Assembly: GCA_028873535.1 (NCBI GenBank)
Contig: JAGWIJ010000001.1
Span: 39,179 to 103,178 of the forward strand
DNA from: Pseudomonadota bacterium
GTDB taxonomy: Bacteria > Pseudomonadota > Gammaproteobacteria > Burkholderiales > Ferrovaceae
Reading direction: 5' to 3'
DNA: 64,000 nucleotides
Each line of letters begins with the position of its first letter. Position 1 is the first letter of the stretch. Under the pieces are notes generated by a model, which ran no database searches, had not been told where the DNA came from, and saw nothing but the letters and a program-made list of their open reading frames with translations. Both the position numbers and the translations under genes were made by a program. Positions 52,708-61,004 of the stretch are shown one piece after another.

Positions 52708-52822
52708 TTGTGTTATAATTCCAGGTTGCTTGAGCAACTTTGCAGTGTAGCACGGTCAAGCTGTACCCCTGCTGCACGCCTGATCTCCCACTCCACACAC
52801 TCTCACGCACGCCCATCCGACC
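52708..52822. promoter_or_regulatory. divergent uvrB / aminotransferase promoter region
   Basis: A TATAAT lies at 52714-52719 on the plus strand and its complement gives TATAAC (52712-52717) toward uvrB. A short palindrome, GTTGCT-TG-AGCAAC, spans 52725-52738. No LexA box is present. No good -35 is found at the correct distance on either strand. Confidence 0.4.
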
Positions 52823-54031
52823 ATGACCGCTGCCTCCACCCTGCTCTCCCACGTAGACCTGGCCCCCCGCGACCCCATCCTGGGCATCACCGAGGCGTTC
52901 AACCAGGATGCCAACCCACGCAAGGTCAACCTGGGTGTCGGCGTATACACCGACGAGAACGGCAAGGTGCCCCTGCTGGACTGCGTGCGTCAGGCCGAAG
53001 CGCAATTGACAGCGATTCCGTCACCGCGTTCCTACCTGCCCATCGATGGCCTGGTGGCCTATGACCGCCTGGTCCAGCATCTGGTGTTCGGCGCCGAGTC
53101 GCCGGTGGTCACCGAAGGCCGTGCCGTCACCGTCCAGGCCCTGGGCGGCACCGGCGGCCTGCGCATCGGCGCCGACTTCCTGGCGCGTTTCAGCCCCGAT
53201 TCCGAAGTCTGGATCAGCGATCCCAGCTGGGAGAACCACCGCGCGCTGTTCGAGGCCGCCGGCTTCACGGTGCGCAACTACCCTTACTACGATGCCGCCA
53301 GCCACGGCGTGAACTTCCCGGCGCTGCTCGCCGCGCTGGACGGTGCCCCTGCCGGCACCGTGATCGTGCTGCACGCCTGCTGCCACAACCCCAGCGGGGT
53401 GGACCTCGACGACGCGCAGTGGGCGCAGGTGATTGACGTCATCGCACGTCGCGACCTGATCCCCTTCCTGGATCTGGCCTACCAGGGCTTCTCGCGCTCG
53501 ATCGAGGAAGATGGCGCCGTGGTGCGCCGCTTCGCCGCCACCGGGCGTCCGCTGCTGGTCTCGAATTCCTTTTCCAAGTCCTTCTCGCTGTACGGCGAGC
53601 GCGTCGGCGCCTTCTCGCTGGTCACCGCCAGCAAGGACGACGCCGTGCGTGCGCTGTCGCAGTTGAAGCGCATCGTGCGCACCAACTACTCCAATCCGCC
53701 CGCCCATGGTGCCCAGGTGGTCGCCGCCGTGCTCGGCAACAGCGACCTGCGCGCGCTGTGGGAACAGGAACTCGGCGGCATGCGCGACCGCATCAAGCGC
53801 ATGCGCGCGCTGTTCGTTGAAAGGCTGCGCGCCAAGGCGCCCAGCCACGACTTCAGCTTCGTGGCACGCCAGAACGGCATGTTCTCCTACTCGGGCCTGA
53901 ACAAGGCCCAGGTGGAACGCCTGCGCAGCGAGTTTTCGGTCTACGCCGTCGACACCGGCCGTATCTGCGTGGCCGCGATGAACGAAAAGAACATCGACGC
54001 CGTGGTCGATGCCGTGGCCGCCGTGCTCTGA
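52823..54031 (+). CDS. tyrB: aromatic amino-acid / aspartate aminotransferase
   Basis: A 402-aa PLP enzyme of the class I alpha group (AspC/TyrB). It opens VDLAPRDPILGITEAFNQDANPRKVNLGVGVYTDENGKVPLL. Diagnostic motifs are GTGGLRIGADFL, HACCHNPSGVDL, DLAYQGFSRS, the Schiff-base Lys in VSNSFSKSFSLYGERVG, and GMFSYSGLNKAQVERL for the substrate-carboxylate Arg region. TyrB-like enzymes transaminate Tyr, Phe and Asp; the exact preference is not readable here. The position opposite uvrB is typical of betaproteobacteria. Confidence 0.9.
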   Translation: MTAASTLLSHVDLAPRDPILGITEAFNQDANPRKVNLGVGVYTDENGKVPLLDCVRQAEAQLTAIPSPRSYLPIDGLVAYDRLVQHLVFGAESPVVTEGRAVTVQALGGTGGLRIGADFLARFSPDSEVWISDPSWENHRALFEAAGFTVRNYPYYDAASHGVNFPALLAALDGAPAGTVIVLHACCHNPSGVDLDDAQWAQVIDVIARRDLIPFLDLAYQGFSRSIEEDGAVVRRFAATGRPLLVSNSFSKSFSLYGERVGAFSLVTASKDDAVRALSQLKRIVRTNYSNPPAHGAQVVAAVLGNSDLRALWEQELGGMRDRIKRMRALFVERLRAKAPSHDFSFVARQNGMFSYSGLNKAQVERLRSEFSVYAVDTGRICVAAMNEKNIDAVVDAVAAVL

Positions 54032-54077
54032 AGACAACGCCAGCGCGCGGCCGCCGCAGCTTTCAGGCGCCCGGGCG

Positions 54078-54107
54078 TTGACAACATCTTCGATTGGCGT
54101 CCATAAT
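54078..54107 (+). promoter_or_regulatory. sigma-70 promoter of tRNA-Asn
   Basis: TTGACA (54078-54083) and CATAAT (54102-54107) are separated by 18 nt, a near-consensus sigma-70 promoter. The predicted start is near 54114, a few bases before the mature tRNA 5' end at 54122. Confidence 0.85.
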
Positions 54108-54121
54108 TGGGGTTCTACTGT

Positions 54122-54197
54122 TCCCCGATAGCTCAGTCGGTAGAGCGACGGACTGTTAATCCGCAGGTCCCTGGTTCGAGCCCAGGTCGGGGAGCCA
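54122..54197 (+). tRNA. tRNA-Asn (anticodon GTT)
   Basis: A 76-nt cloverleaf. The acceptor stem is TCCCCGA/TCGGGGA with discriminator G and an encoded CCA. The D-arm is GCTCAGTCGGTAGAGC, the anticodon loop is ACTGTTAAT (GTT, read as Asn), and the T-arm is CTGGTTCGAGCCCAG. A strong promoter precedes it and a terminator follows. Confidence 0.97.
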
Positions 54198-54205
54198 AAA
54201 TTCGG

Positions 54206-54239
54206 AAGCCCTGCCACGCAAGTGGTGGGGCTTTTGTTT
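54206..54239 (+). terminator. rho-independent terminator of tRNA-Asn
   Basis: AAGCCCTGCCAC and GTGGTGGGGCTT form a 12-bp stem (two G-T pairs) around a GCAA tetraloop, followed by TTGTTT. It ends 5 bp before the stop of the convergent kinase gene. Confidence 0.9.
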
Positions 54240-54244
54240 GAGGC

Positions 54245-55966
54245 TCACGCCGACGTCAGCGACGGCCACAGCAACTGCAGGATCTCCGCCGTGGCGGCGT
54301 CCTGCATCGCACCCTGCAGGGCGCCGTCGTCGAGCACCTCGAGCCGGCCGGCCGCCCAGCGCAAATAGGGCGGATCGCCCTCGGCGCGGCAGAATTCGAT
54401 GCGCGCCATCCGGCGCAGGCACTCGCGCAGGAAGCCCAGGTTGGCATGGGTGGCCGCGTCCTCGGCCGACGGCCCGGTCTGCCCGGCGCACTGCGCGTAG
54501 ATGTTGATCTTCTGATAGCGCTCGATGTCGACGAATACCGCCGGCCGCAGGATGGTCATGCCCGCATGGTCGCCAAAGGCGCACACCGCCGGGAAGGTGC
54601 CCTTGGGCACCATGTTGTCCAGGAACCAGAAGCGGTAGCGCGGACGCTCGAAACTCAGCCACTTGAACAGCAGCCGCGGCATGCCCCGGTAGGCTTCCAC
54701 GCTGTGCGCCAGGAAGTCCTCCACCGCCTTGTAGCGGCCGCGCTGCAGGGCGCGCGTCCAGCCCCGTTCGACGGTGACCGCCGGCGGGACGACCAGGAAG
54801 TACATGTACATGGTGTCGACATAGCGCGCGTAGGTGGCATCGAGCGCGCGCGCCACCATGCTGCTGGAGAAGCTGTCGAAGCGGAAGCGATCCACCACCA
54901 CATGGGGAATGCCGGCGGCCTCGTCTGCCACCTTGCGGATGTAGCGGTCCAGTTTGGCATCGATCAGTGCCACCTCGCGGCTGGTCAGGTAACCGGCGTA
55001 CTTGTGCGCCTCCCCCAGCGACTCGTAGTCCAGCAGCAGGCGCCGCCAGATGTCGGGGCTGATGGTCACGCTGGTCTCGTTGGAGATGCCGTGGTCCAGC
55101 ATCAGCTGCTTGAGCATCGGCCGCACCGAACTCTTGCCGCTGGCCGATGCCCCTTTCAGGCTGATCAGCGTGGGTCTGGCCTGGCCATCGATGCGTACCA
55201 GACCGGCGTCGCGGATGGCGCGGTCGACCAGGGGGTCGAGCAGTTCGCCGATGCGCTGGGCACCGAAGCGGTTGGCCACCTGGATCGTGGCCAGCCTGGC
55301 CAGCAGCTCGAGGTCGACGGGCAGCTGCCCGCAAGCATGCGTGGCCGAGGCCACGACGCGATGCAGGCTGCGCGCGAGCGCCTGGCCCAGGGGATCGGTT
55401 TCCTGGTGGACGGCCGCCTCCAGCACCGCGAAGACGCGGTGCTGGCGCTCGGCAGCCGATTCCGCTGGCAGCGGCGGCGGACGGCGCGCGAACCAGCGGC
55501 GCAGGCCGCTCGCGGCAGGCGCTGCCGGCGCCTCGCGCTGGAAGGCGCGCTCCAGCCGCTCACGTGCCAGCCGTCCCGCCTGCTCGCGCAATTCCTGGTG
55601 CGTGCGCACGAGCCGCGGCAATTCCGGACACACCTGCTGCTGCCAGATGCGCAGGGCGGTGTCGCGGAAATTGCGCCCGAAGGCCTCCTCTTCAGCGCCC
55701 TCGGCCACCGCCACGTGCGTGGTGACACGCAGGATCAGCTCGTGCAGGGCAAGCCGCTCGGCGTGGAAGGCCACCAGCTGCTCCTGCGGCAGTCCGGTGA
55801 AACGCGCGTGCTCGCGTGTCTCGTCGAAGGTGCTGGAAGTGGATTCCGGCCGGAAGATGCTCTCCAGCGCGCGGAAGCGTGCCGGGATGTCGGGCAGCAC
55901 ACCGGGATTCCAGGCATGGCAGTCCGCGTCGGCCGTGCCGGCGGGCATCGGGGCTGCGTTGGTCAT
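54245..55966 (-). CDS. large zeta-toxin-like P-loop kinase, unknown function
   Basis: About 573 aa from the ATG at 55966 (MTNAAPMPAG); a GTG at 55990 is possible. Residues 1-260 are helical and charged, without a recognisable fold. A P-loop kinase domain follows: Walker A KGASASGKSSVR, then TISPDIWRRLLLDYESLGEAHKYAGYLTSREVALIDAKLDRYI and VVVDRFRFDS, which recall the zeta-toxin/PezT kinase layout (P-loop, acidic substrate site, helical segment). The remainder (FLVVPPAVTVERGWTRALQRGRYKAVEDFL, FWFLDNMVPKGTFPAV) is not familiar. There is no epsilon-type antitoxin gene. The likely operon partner upstream is a YbjN/CesT-like protein. Kinase identity is an inference from the motifs. Confidence 0.65.
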   Translation of the reverse strand: MTNAAPMPAGTADADCHAWNPGVLPDIPARFRALESIFRPESTSSTFDETREHARFTGLPQEQLVAFHAERLALHELILRVTTHVAVAEGAEEEAFGRNFRDTALRIWQQQVCPELPRLVRTHQELREQAGRLARERLERAFQREAPAAPAASGLRRWFARRPPPLPAESAAERQHRVFAVLEAAVHQETDPLGQALARSLHRVVASATHACGQLPVDLELLARLATIQVANRFGAQRIGELLDPLVDRAIRDAGLVRIDGQARPTLISLKGASASGKSSVRPMLKQLMLDHGISNETSVTISPDIWRRLLLDYESLGEAHKYAGYLTSREVALIDAKLDRYIRKVADEAAGIPHVVVDRFRFDSFSSSMVARALDATYARYVDTMYMYFLVVPPAVTVERGWTRALQRGRYKAVEDFLAHSVEAYRGMPRLLFKWLSFERPRYRFWFLDNMVPKGTFPAVCAFGDHAGMTILRPAVFVDIERYQKINIYAQCAGQTGPSAEDAATHANLGFLRECLRRMARIEFCRAEGDPPYLRWAAGRLEVLDDGALQGAMQDAATAEILQLLWPSLTSA

Positions 55967-56050
55967 TGCTGGCTGGCTTCGAGGATCCACGGTGCGAAGC
56001 TAGCACGATCCGCCGTCGCGCGCGGACACGTGCGCTCAACTCCGCACCAC

Positions 56051-57004
56051 TCAATGCCGCGTCGCGCCCGCCGTCACCGACGGCAGTGACACGGTGCCGC
56101 CGAATTCCGCCTGCAGCAGGCTGTCGATGCCGTTGGCGATCTGGAAGAACTCGTTCACGGCCCACACCACGTGCGCCGCCACCAGGGGCTCGGCGGCGAC
56201 TTCGGTGATCGCGACCACCGCCTCGTTGCGCCAGAACAGATGCAGGTACCCCAGGGCCGCGTTGATCTCGTTGATGCGCGCCAGCAGCTCCGGCGATCCG
56301 GCGACAGCAGCCACCAGGAAGGCGAAGATCCGCACATGCGGCAACGGTCCGCTCAGACGCACATAGCCGCGCACGCTGCCGTGGCTCAGCGCGATATCAC
56401 CGTCACGGTCATAGGCCAGGTCTGGCAGTCCCGTCATGTCCTTGAGCGTGGCCAGCAGCTGTTGTTCGGGGTCAGGACCGCTGGCGGCGGCCGGGTCCTT
56501 GTGCAGGCGCTTGAGACCAAGGTCCGGCAGCTCGAGGGACGGTCCACGGATCTCGCCGGCATCGTATTGCAGGTAACCGGGGTGCGGCACCATGAAGATC
56601 ACGGCCAGGGTCCTCACGGCCAGATCCGCGATGGCCTGGACATCCACCGGCGCCGGGAAATCGGCAAAGAAATTGGGCGAACCGTCGGGATCGGCCTGCG
56701 GCGTCGAGCTGCCTGGCGATCCGGTCGGCGCCTGCCAGCCGGCTGCGACCAGGGCGCGCTCGACGCCGGCATCAAGGCGTTCGCCCTTGTCGAGATAGCC
56801 GTTGCTCACGGTTTCCGCGCGCATGCCGTGCGCGCCCTGAGCCGCGAATTGCACGTAGCGGCTGCCGTGCTTGAGGTCGATGACCAGGAACTGGTCCTCT
56901 TCGAGTTGCGCCAGTGCCTTGGCCAGTCTGGCGGCGAAACCCGGCCATGCCGCTGAAAGGCTCCGTGTCACTTCGGGCGCCGCCGTCGTCTGCGTGCTGT
57001 CCAT
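56051..57004 (-). CDS. YbjN/CesT-like (TY-Chap type) two-domain protein
   Basis: A 317-aa soluble protein. The ATG at 57004 (MDSTQTTAAPEV) has a GGGGGAA ribosome site; the track start at 57055 does not. The N-terminal half (WPGFAARLAKALAQLEEDQFLVIDLKHGSRYVQFAAQG) reads as one chaperone-like alpha/beta fold. The C-terminal half (VRGYVRLSGPLPHVRIFAFLVAAVAGSPELLARINEINAALGYLHLFWRNEAVVAITEVAAEPLVAAHVVWAVNEFFQIAN) resembles the YbjN/type III chaperone fold that binds peptides. It precedes the kinase gene by 84 bp in the same direction and is divergent from the WYL regulator. Function unknown. Confidence 0.6.
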   Translation of the reverse strand: MDSTQTTAAPEVTRSLSAAWPGFAARLAKALAQLEEDQFLVIDLKHGSRYVQFAAQGAHGMRAETVSNGYLDKGERLDAGVERALVAAGWQAPTGSPGSSTPQADPDGSPNFFADFPAPVDVQAIADLAVRTLAVIFMVPHPGYLQYDAGEIRGPSLELPDLGLKRLHKDPAAASGPDPEQQLLATLKDMTGLPDLAYDRDGDIALSHGSVRGYVRLSGPLPHVRIFAFLVAAVAGSPELLARINEINAALGYLHLFWRNEAVVAITEVAAEPLVAAHVVWAVNEFFQIANGIDSLLQAEFGGTVSLPSVTAGATRH

Positions 57005-57027
57005 TGTTCCCCCGTAAATTGCCGGTC

Positions 57028-57092
57028 GATCGCTGCCGTGCCGCTGCGTCTGCACACGCAGGCCTGTCGCTCATGGCATGATCGCCGTGCCG
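57028..57092. promoter_or_regulatory. repeats in the divergent TY-Chap / WYL intergenic region
   Basis: The 135-bp region between the divergent starts holds a near direct repeat, GATCGCTGCCGTGCCG (57028-57043) and GATCGCCGTGCCG (57080-57092). A 6-bp inverted repeat CTGCGT-N6-ACGCAG (57044-57061) lies between them. These are candidate operators for the WYL protein. No clear promoter hexamers are seen. Confidence 0.4.
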
Positions 57093-57139
57093 GGGCTCAT
57101 CAGCCGAGCCCTCCCCTGACGAGACCATCGGAATTCACC

Positions 57140-58129
57140 ATGAGTGCCATGGAGCGCCTGTATCAGATCGACCAGATCCTGGCCAACCGGGCCTTCGTGC
57201 CGCGCCAGGAGCTGCAGGAACGCCTCGGCATATCGTGGGCGACGCTCAAGCGCGACCTGAGCTACCTCAAGGACCGGCTCAACGCCCCGGTGATCTTCGA
57301 CCGCGATCTGGGCGGCTACCGTTACGACCGGGAAGCCAGACACGTCGGCCCGCAGTTCGAGCTGCCCGGACTGTGGTTTTCCGCCGAGGAAATCCATGCC
57401 CTCCTGACCATGCAGCATCTGCTGTCGAATCTCGACAGCGGCGGCCTGCTGGGACCGCACGTCAAACCGCTGCTGGCGCGCCTGACCGGCCTGCTGGGCA
57501 GCGCCGACAATCCCGCCGAGGAGGTGCAGCGGCGCATCAAGGTCCAGACCGTCGGCGCACGGCATTTCCATCTCGACCATTTCCAGGCCGTGGGCTCGGC
57601 CCTGCTGCGGCGCAAGCGCCTGGTGATCCGCTATCACGCGCGCGGCAGCGACGAGACCACCGAGCGCGAGGTCTCGCCGCAGCGCCTGGTCTACTACCGC
57701 GACAACTGGTATCTCGACGCCTGGTGTCATCTGCGCCAGGACCTGCGCGCCTTTGCGGTGGATGCCATCGAACGCGCCGAGATCCTCGATACGCGCGCCA
57801 AGGATGTGTCGGAAAAGCGTCTCGACGCGGTGCTGGGCTCAGGCTACGGCATCTTCACGGGCGACCAGGTGAGCTGGGCCACGCTGCGTTTCACGCCCGA
57901 GCGCGCCCGCTGGGTGGCGAGCGAACGCTGGCACGGCGCGCAGGAAGGCCATCTGCGCCGGGACGGCAGCTACGAGCTCAAGGTGCCGTATAGCGATGAC
58001 CGCGAACTGCTGATGGACATCCTGAAGTACGGCGGCGACTGCGAGGTGGTCTCGCCCAAGGCCCTGCGCGAGCGCGTCAGCAGCGAACTCGATCGCGCGC
58101 GCGCACGCTACCCGGCCCCGCCGCCCTAG
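57140..58129 (+). CDS. WYL-domain transcription regulator (YafY/CapW-like)
   Basis: A 329-aa regulator from the ATG at 57140 (MSAMERLYQIDQILANRAFV); the track start at 57038 is a leader. The N-terminal winged helix is VPRQELQERLGISWATLKRDLSYLKDRLNAPVIFDRDLGGYRY. The WYL domain (about 160-230) has AVGSALLRRKRLVIRYHARG, RLVYYRDNWYLDAWCHLRQDLRAFAVDAIERAEIL, and the C-terminal WCX extension includes LLMDILKYGGDCEVVSPKALRERV. WYL domains bind nucleic-acid or nucleotide ligands, and such repressors often control defence operons. It is divergent from the TY-Chap-like gene. Confidence 0.88.
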   Translation: MSAMERLYQIDQILANRAFVPRQELQERLGISWATLKRDLSYLKDRLNAPVIFDRDLGGYRYDREARHVGPQFELPGLWFSAEEIHALLTMQHLLSNLDSGGLLGPHVKPLLARLTGLLGSADNPAEEVQRRIKVQTVGARHFHLDHFQAVGSALLRRKRLVIRYHARGSDETTEREVSPQRLVYYRDNWYLDAWCHLRQDLRAFAVDAIERAEILDTRAKDVSEKRLDAVLGSGYGIFTGDQVSWATLRFTPERARWVASERWHGAQEGHLRRDGSYELKVPYSDDRELLMDILKYGGDCEVVSPKALRERVSSELDRARARYPAPPP

Positions 58130-58159
58130 GCGGTGCGCGCCACGCGCCCGGCAACGTCC

Positions 58160-58783
58160 TCAGGCCACGGCGCCCGGCGCCGAACCTGCGATCAGCGCCT
58201 CGATCTCGGCGAAGGTCCTGGCCATTTCGTGGGTATCGAGGCGAATGCCCAGCTGGCGCGCGATCTGCGAAGCCGAGAAGATCCCGACCAGGGTCTGCCG
58301 GCCATCCGCACCGGTCTGCACCACCAGGGCGTGCGCGCGGCCGGAATCCCGCAGCGTGCTGACCACGTTGCCGACGGCGGCACGGCTGACTTCGTCCATG
58401 TGCAGCACTTCCACCTGGTCGGTGGGCGTCATCACATCCTGCACGCGCAGGTCGGCGTGACGCATGCGCTGGCGTGTGGCGATCTGGGTCGGCCGCTCGC
58501 CGAGCACATCGGCTGAACTCAGCACGCCCTGGATGCGGTGGGCGCCATCCACCACCAGCAGCAGGCGCACGCCGCGCTGGATCATCGACTGGTTGGCCTC
58601 GGCGAGGCTGGCTTCGGAATTGATGCTGGCCGGCGCCACCTTGCTGAGGTCGGTCATCGCCTGGGTGGCAGGCGAGCCTGGTTCGACGCGTGGCGGGTTG
58701 AAAACGTCGCGCACGTAGCAACCCGAGGGCGCGAGACTGGCATGGGCAAGCGAACGAAAGGTCACGGCAGCATCCACTGACAT
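58160..58783 (-). CDS. CBS-domain pair protein
   Basis: A 207-aa protein with two CBS motifs: LSKVAPASINSEASLAEANQSMIQRGVRLLLVVDGAHRIQGVLSSADVLG (about 46-95) and VQDVMTPTDQVEVLHMDEVSRAAVGNVVSTLRDSGRAHALVVQ...LVGIFSASQIARQLG (about 112-180). CBS pairs sense adenine nucleotides or S-adenosylmethionine. No enzyme domain is attached. The N-terminal 45 residues contain a single Cys and no recognisable motif. It converges with the WYL gene. Confidence 0.88.
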   Translation of the reverse strand: MSVDAAVTFRSLAHASLAPSGCYVRDVFNPPRVEPGSPATQAMTDLSKVAPASINSEASLAEANQSMIQRGVRLLLVVDGAHRIQGVLSSADVLGERPTQIATRQRMRHADLRVQDVMTPTDQVEVLHMDEVSRAAVGNVVSTLRDSGRAHALVVQTGADGRQTLVGIFSASQIARQLGIRLDTHEMARTFAEIEALIAGSAPGAVA

Positions 58784-58880
58784 TCTCCCCGGCTAAGCGC
58801 GGAATCCGCAGGCAAACAGTCTGCCGCGCTCACCGTGCTTGCGCAACATCGAAGAGACGCATTCCGCAGCACGGGCGGAT

Positions 58881-59195
58881 TCAGTCCCAGGCCTTGAGCA
58901 ACATCCAGGCCGTGCAGCACACCGTCAGCACCGGCACGGTCAGCGCCGAGGACACATACAGGGCCGTGAACACCAGATGATGCGCGTGCCACGCTTCGCA
59001 GCATGCGGCGATGCTGAACAGCGAGACCGCCATCACCGACCAGCGCCGCATATAGACCGGCAACCAGCGCGACTGCGACTTGTTGTGGATCCACGCGGCA
59101 TTGCGCTCCCACATGTTGCCGTAGTCGGCATTGCGGAACAGCCAGCCGAAAAAGAAATAGCGGTACAGCAGTGCCCTGAGTGGAAGCGTGTCCAT
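58881..59195 (-). CDS. small membrane protein, unknown function
   Basis: About 104 aa from the ATG at 59195 (MDTLPLRALLYRYFFFGWLF); the track's longer form starting at 59273 has no support. It begins with an aromatic amphipathic segment (LYRYFFFGWLFRNADYGNMWERNAAWIHN), followed by two hydrophobic helices: MAVSLFSIAACCEAWHAHHLVFTALYVSSAL and PVLTVCCTAWMLL. Four Cys and several His occur in or near the helices. I do not recognise the family. It has no operon partner. Confidence 0.5.
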   Translation of the reverse strand: MDTLPLRALLYRYFFFGWLFRNADYGNMWERNAAWIHNKSQSRWLPVYMRRWSVMAVSLFSIAACCEAWHAHHLVFTALYVSSALTVPVLTVCCTAWMLLKAWD

Positions 59196-59342
59196 GTGAT
59201 GGCCGGCCTCGGAAGGAAAATGCCACAGTCCCTGAAGGCGATAACGGCACAGGCACTTCAGAGTTGACAGCATTTTGCGCTCAGCCGCAGCGCCTGGCAG
59301 CGCCCGGCTGCTGGCGATGGCGCGCGTGCCGTGCCGCCGCCA

Positions 59343-60365
59343 CTACCACGCCGGAAACGCCAACTGCAGCGCGCACGCCAGTTGCTGCCAGATGCGCAGG
59401 CCACGCTCGCGTGCCGGTCCCGCCATCCAGGGCATCAGCGTGGCACGCAGCGCCTCGGCGGAGGCATCCGGCAGCGCCAGCGGATGGATCAGCGCCAGCC
59501 CGCCAGGGTCCGCCACGATGGGCGTCGGCCCGGTCAACAGGACCACGCAGCCACGCTGGCGCGCCTCGCGCCTGGCCATTGCGAGAAGGTCCAGGCGTGG
59601 ACCCGGCGCCGGGCCACGCACGATGGTCCAGCCGCCATGCGCCAGCGCCAGGCCAAGCGCGCCGCTGCGCGGCAGCAGTCGGCGCACCGGCAGCGTCGCC
59701 GTGTTGAGCAGGGTATCGAGGCCGATCAGATCGAGCACGCTGGCGGGAATGCCGATGTCACACACCTCGATCTCACCGCACAGACGCGGTCCCTGTCCGA
59801 GCAGGTGGCCCGGCTTGGCGCGGAAGAAGGTCACGGTGAGCTGCGCCGGCACGGCGCCGCCGTCGGCACCGGTATCGCCATCGAGGCCACTGGGCACGTC
59901 GATGGCCACCATCGGCAGGCGGCGCGCCCGTACACTCAGCAGCACGCGCGCGTATTCGCCTTGCAGCGGGCGGTTCAAGCCGGCGCCGAACAGGCCATCG
60001 ATGACGAGTTCGGCACCATCGAGGACGCCGCCACCCACGGGCTCGAACGCACCGCTCCAGCGCGCCGCCTGGGCCTGCAGCGCCGGCGGCAGACGGCTGG
60101 GTGGCGTGCACAGGGCAAGGCGCACCGGCCAGCCAGCGGCGAGCAGGCAACGCGCCGCCACCAGTGCGTCACCGCCGTTGTTGCCGGGACCGCACAGCAC
60201 CGCCACCGGGCGGGGTGTCCAGCGCGCTGCCAGCGCGTCCGCCACGGCAGCACCGGCATGCTCCATGAGATCGGCAAAGGCAAGGCCGGCCGCCATTGCG
60301 AGCCGGTCGGCCTGCCCCATCTGCGCCACGGACAGAAGTTCATGGGGCAAAGCGGCAGGCTTCAT
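59343..60365 (-). CDS. nnr: NAD(P)H-hydrate epimerase with degenerate dehydratase half
   Basis: A 340-aa protein. The YjeF_N epimerase domain (about 1-215) is intact: AVLCGPGNNGGDALVAARCLLAAGW, DGLFGAGLNRPLQG, AIDVPSGLDGDTGA and AQLTVTFFRAKPGHL. The C-terminal 120 residues align loosely with the middle of the ADP-dependent dehydratase (ARREARQRGCVVLLTGPTPIVADPGGLALIHP). The catalytic GSGDVL loop and ATP-site segments are missing, and the normal 280-aa domain has shrunk. It should therefore epimerise but not dehydrate NAD(P)HX. It lies 6 bp after the hemerythrin gene. Confidence 0.88.
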   Translation of the reverse strand: MKPAALPHELLSVAQMGQADRLAMAAGLAFADLMEHAGAAVADALAARWTPRPVAVLCGPGNNGGDALVAARCLLAAGWPVRLALCTPPSRLPPALQAQAARWSGAFEPVGGGVLDGAELVIDGLFGAGLNRPLQGEYARVLLSVRARRLPMVAIDVPSGLDGDTGADGGAVPAQLTVTFFRAKPGHLLGQGPRLCGEIEVCDIGIPASVLDLIGLDTLLNTATLPVRRLLPRSGALGLALAHGGWTIVRGPAPGPRLDLLAMARREARQRGCVVLLTGPTPIVADPGGLALIHPLALPDASAEALRATLMPWMAGPARERGLRIWQQLACALQLAFPAW

Positions 60366-60371
60366 CGCACC

Positions 60372-60947
60372 TCAGGTCGGATGGCGGGCGCCGTAGTGGC
60401 CGCCGCGTCGCTTGCTCACCCAGTCGGCCAGGCCGCGATAGCGCGCCTCGGCCACCTCGGCAATCAGCGGATCATCGATTGCCGGGCCGGCCGCCACCAC
60501 CGCCTTCCAGTCATCCTCGCCGAGCAGGCCGCGCGCCTTGGGCAACACTTCACATTCTTCGGTGTTGAGGTGGTGGCGGTAGTAGACCAGATAGGTGGCG
60601 GCCGCGGCCTCGACCTCGGAGCGGCTCACCATGGCGTCGGACGCACTCTCTTCCAGGCGACGCAGCAAGGCTTCGCCGGCCCAGGCGATGACGCGGTGTT
60701 CCTGCATCAGGCGGCTCAGCACCGGCGACAGCGCAGCATCGCGCTCGGCCATGCGCGTGAAAGCCACGTCCTCGCGCGGATGGTGCACCAGGTCGCTGTA
60801 GCTGCGCAGGTACTGGATGATGTCCACCATCACATCATAGTCCGGACGGTCCCCGGCGTGGAAGGCGGCAAGCTGGAGCTCGAGCAGATCGAGCAAAGCC
60901 GAGAAATTGAGATGTTCTGCATGCCAGCGCGCGAGAGGGTCGTCCAC
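60372..60947 (-). CDS. hemerythrin-domain protein
   Basis: A 191-aa non-heme di-iron protein. It starts with GTG; GGAG lies 9 nt upstream. The metal ligands are readable: the first His (RWHAEHLNFSALLD), LVHHPREDVAF, MQEHRVIAWAGEALLRRL and YYRHHLNTEECEVLPKARG. Bacterial hemerythrin-like proteins of this HHE type bind O2 or NO, or sense oxygen and iron. An ANR box upstream, with a TACTGT -10 at class II spacing, places it in the low-oxygen regulon. It is transcribed together with nnr. Confidence 0.9.
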   Translation of the reverse strand: MDDPLARWHAEHLNFSALLDLLELQLAAFHAGDRPDYDVMVDIIQYLRSYSDLVHHPREDVAFTRMAERDAALSPVLSRLMQEHRVIAWAGEALLRRLEESASDAMVSRSEVEAAAATYLVYYRHHLNTEECEVLPKARGLLGEDDWKAVVAAGPAIDDPLIAEVAEARYRGLADWVSKRRGGHYGARHPT

Positions 60948-61004
60948 GGTGGGGTGCTCCTGCCAGTTAAAAACCCACAGTAGGCGGGCACCGGAGGTCC
61001 TGCC

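Noticed and set aside
52700-52822. LexA box for uvrB
   Set aside because: I looked for CTGT-N8-ACAG in the divergent region and found none; uvrB is not obviously SOS-controlled here.
54122-58800. Integrative element in tRNA-Asn
   Set aside because: No integrase gene and no second copy of the tRNA 3' end are visible in the window, so an element cannot be claimed.
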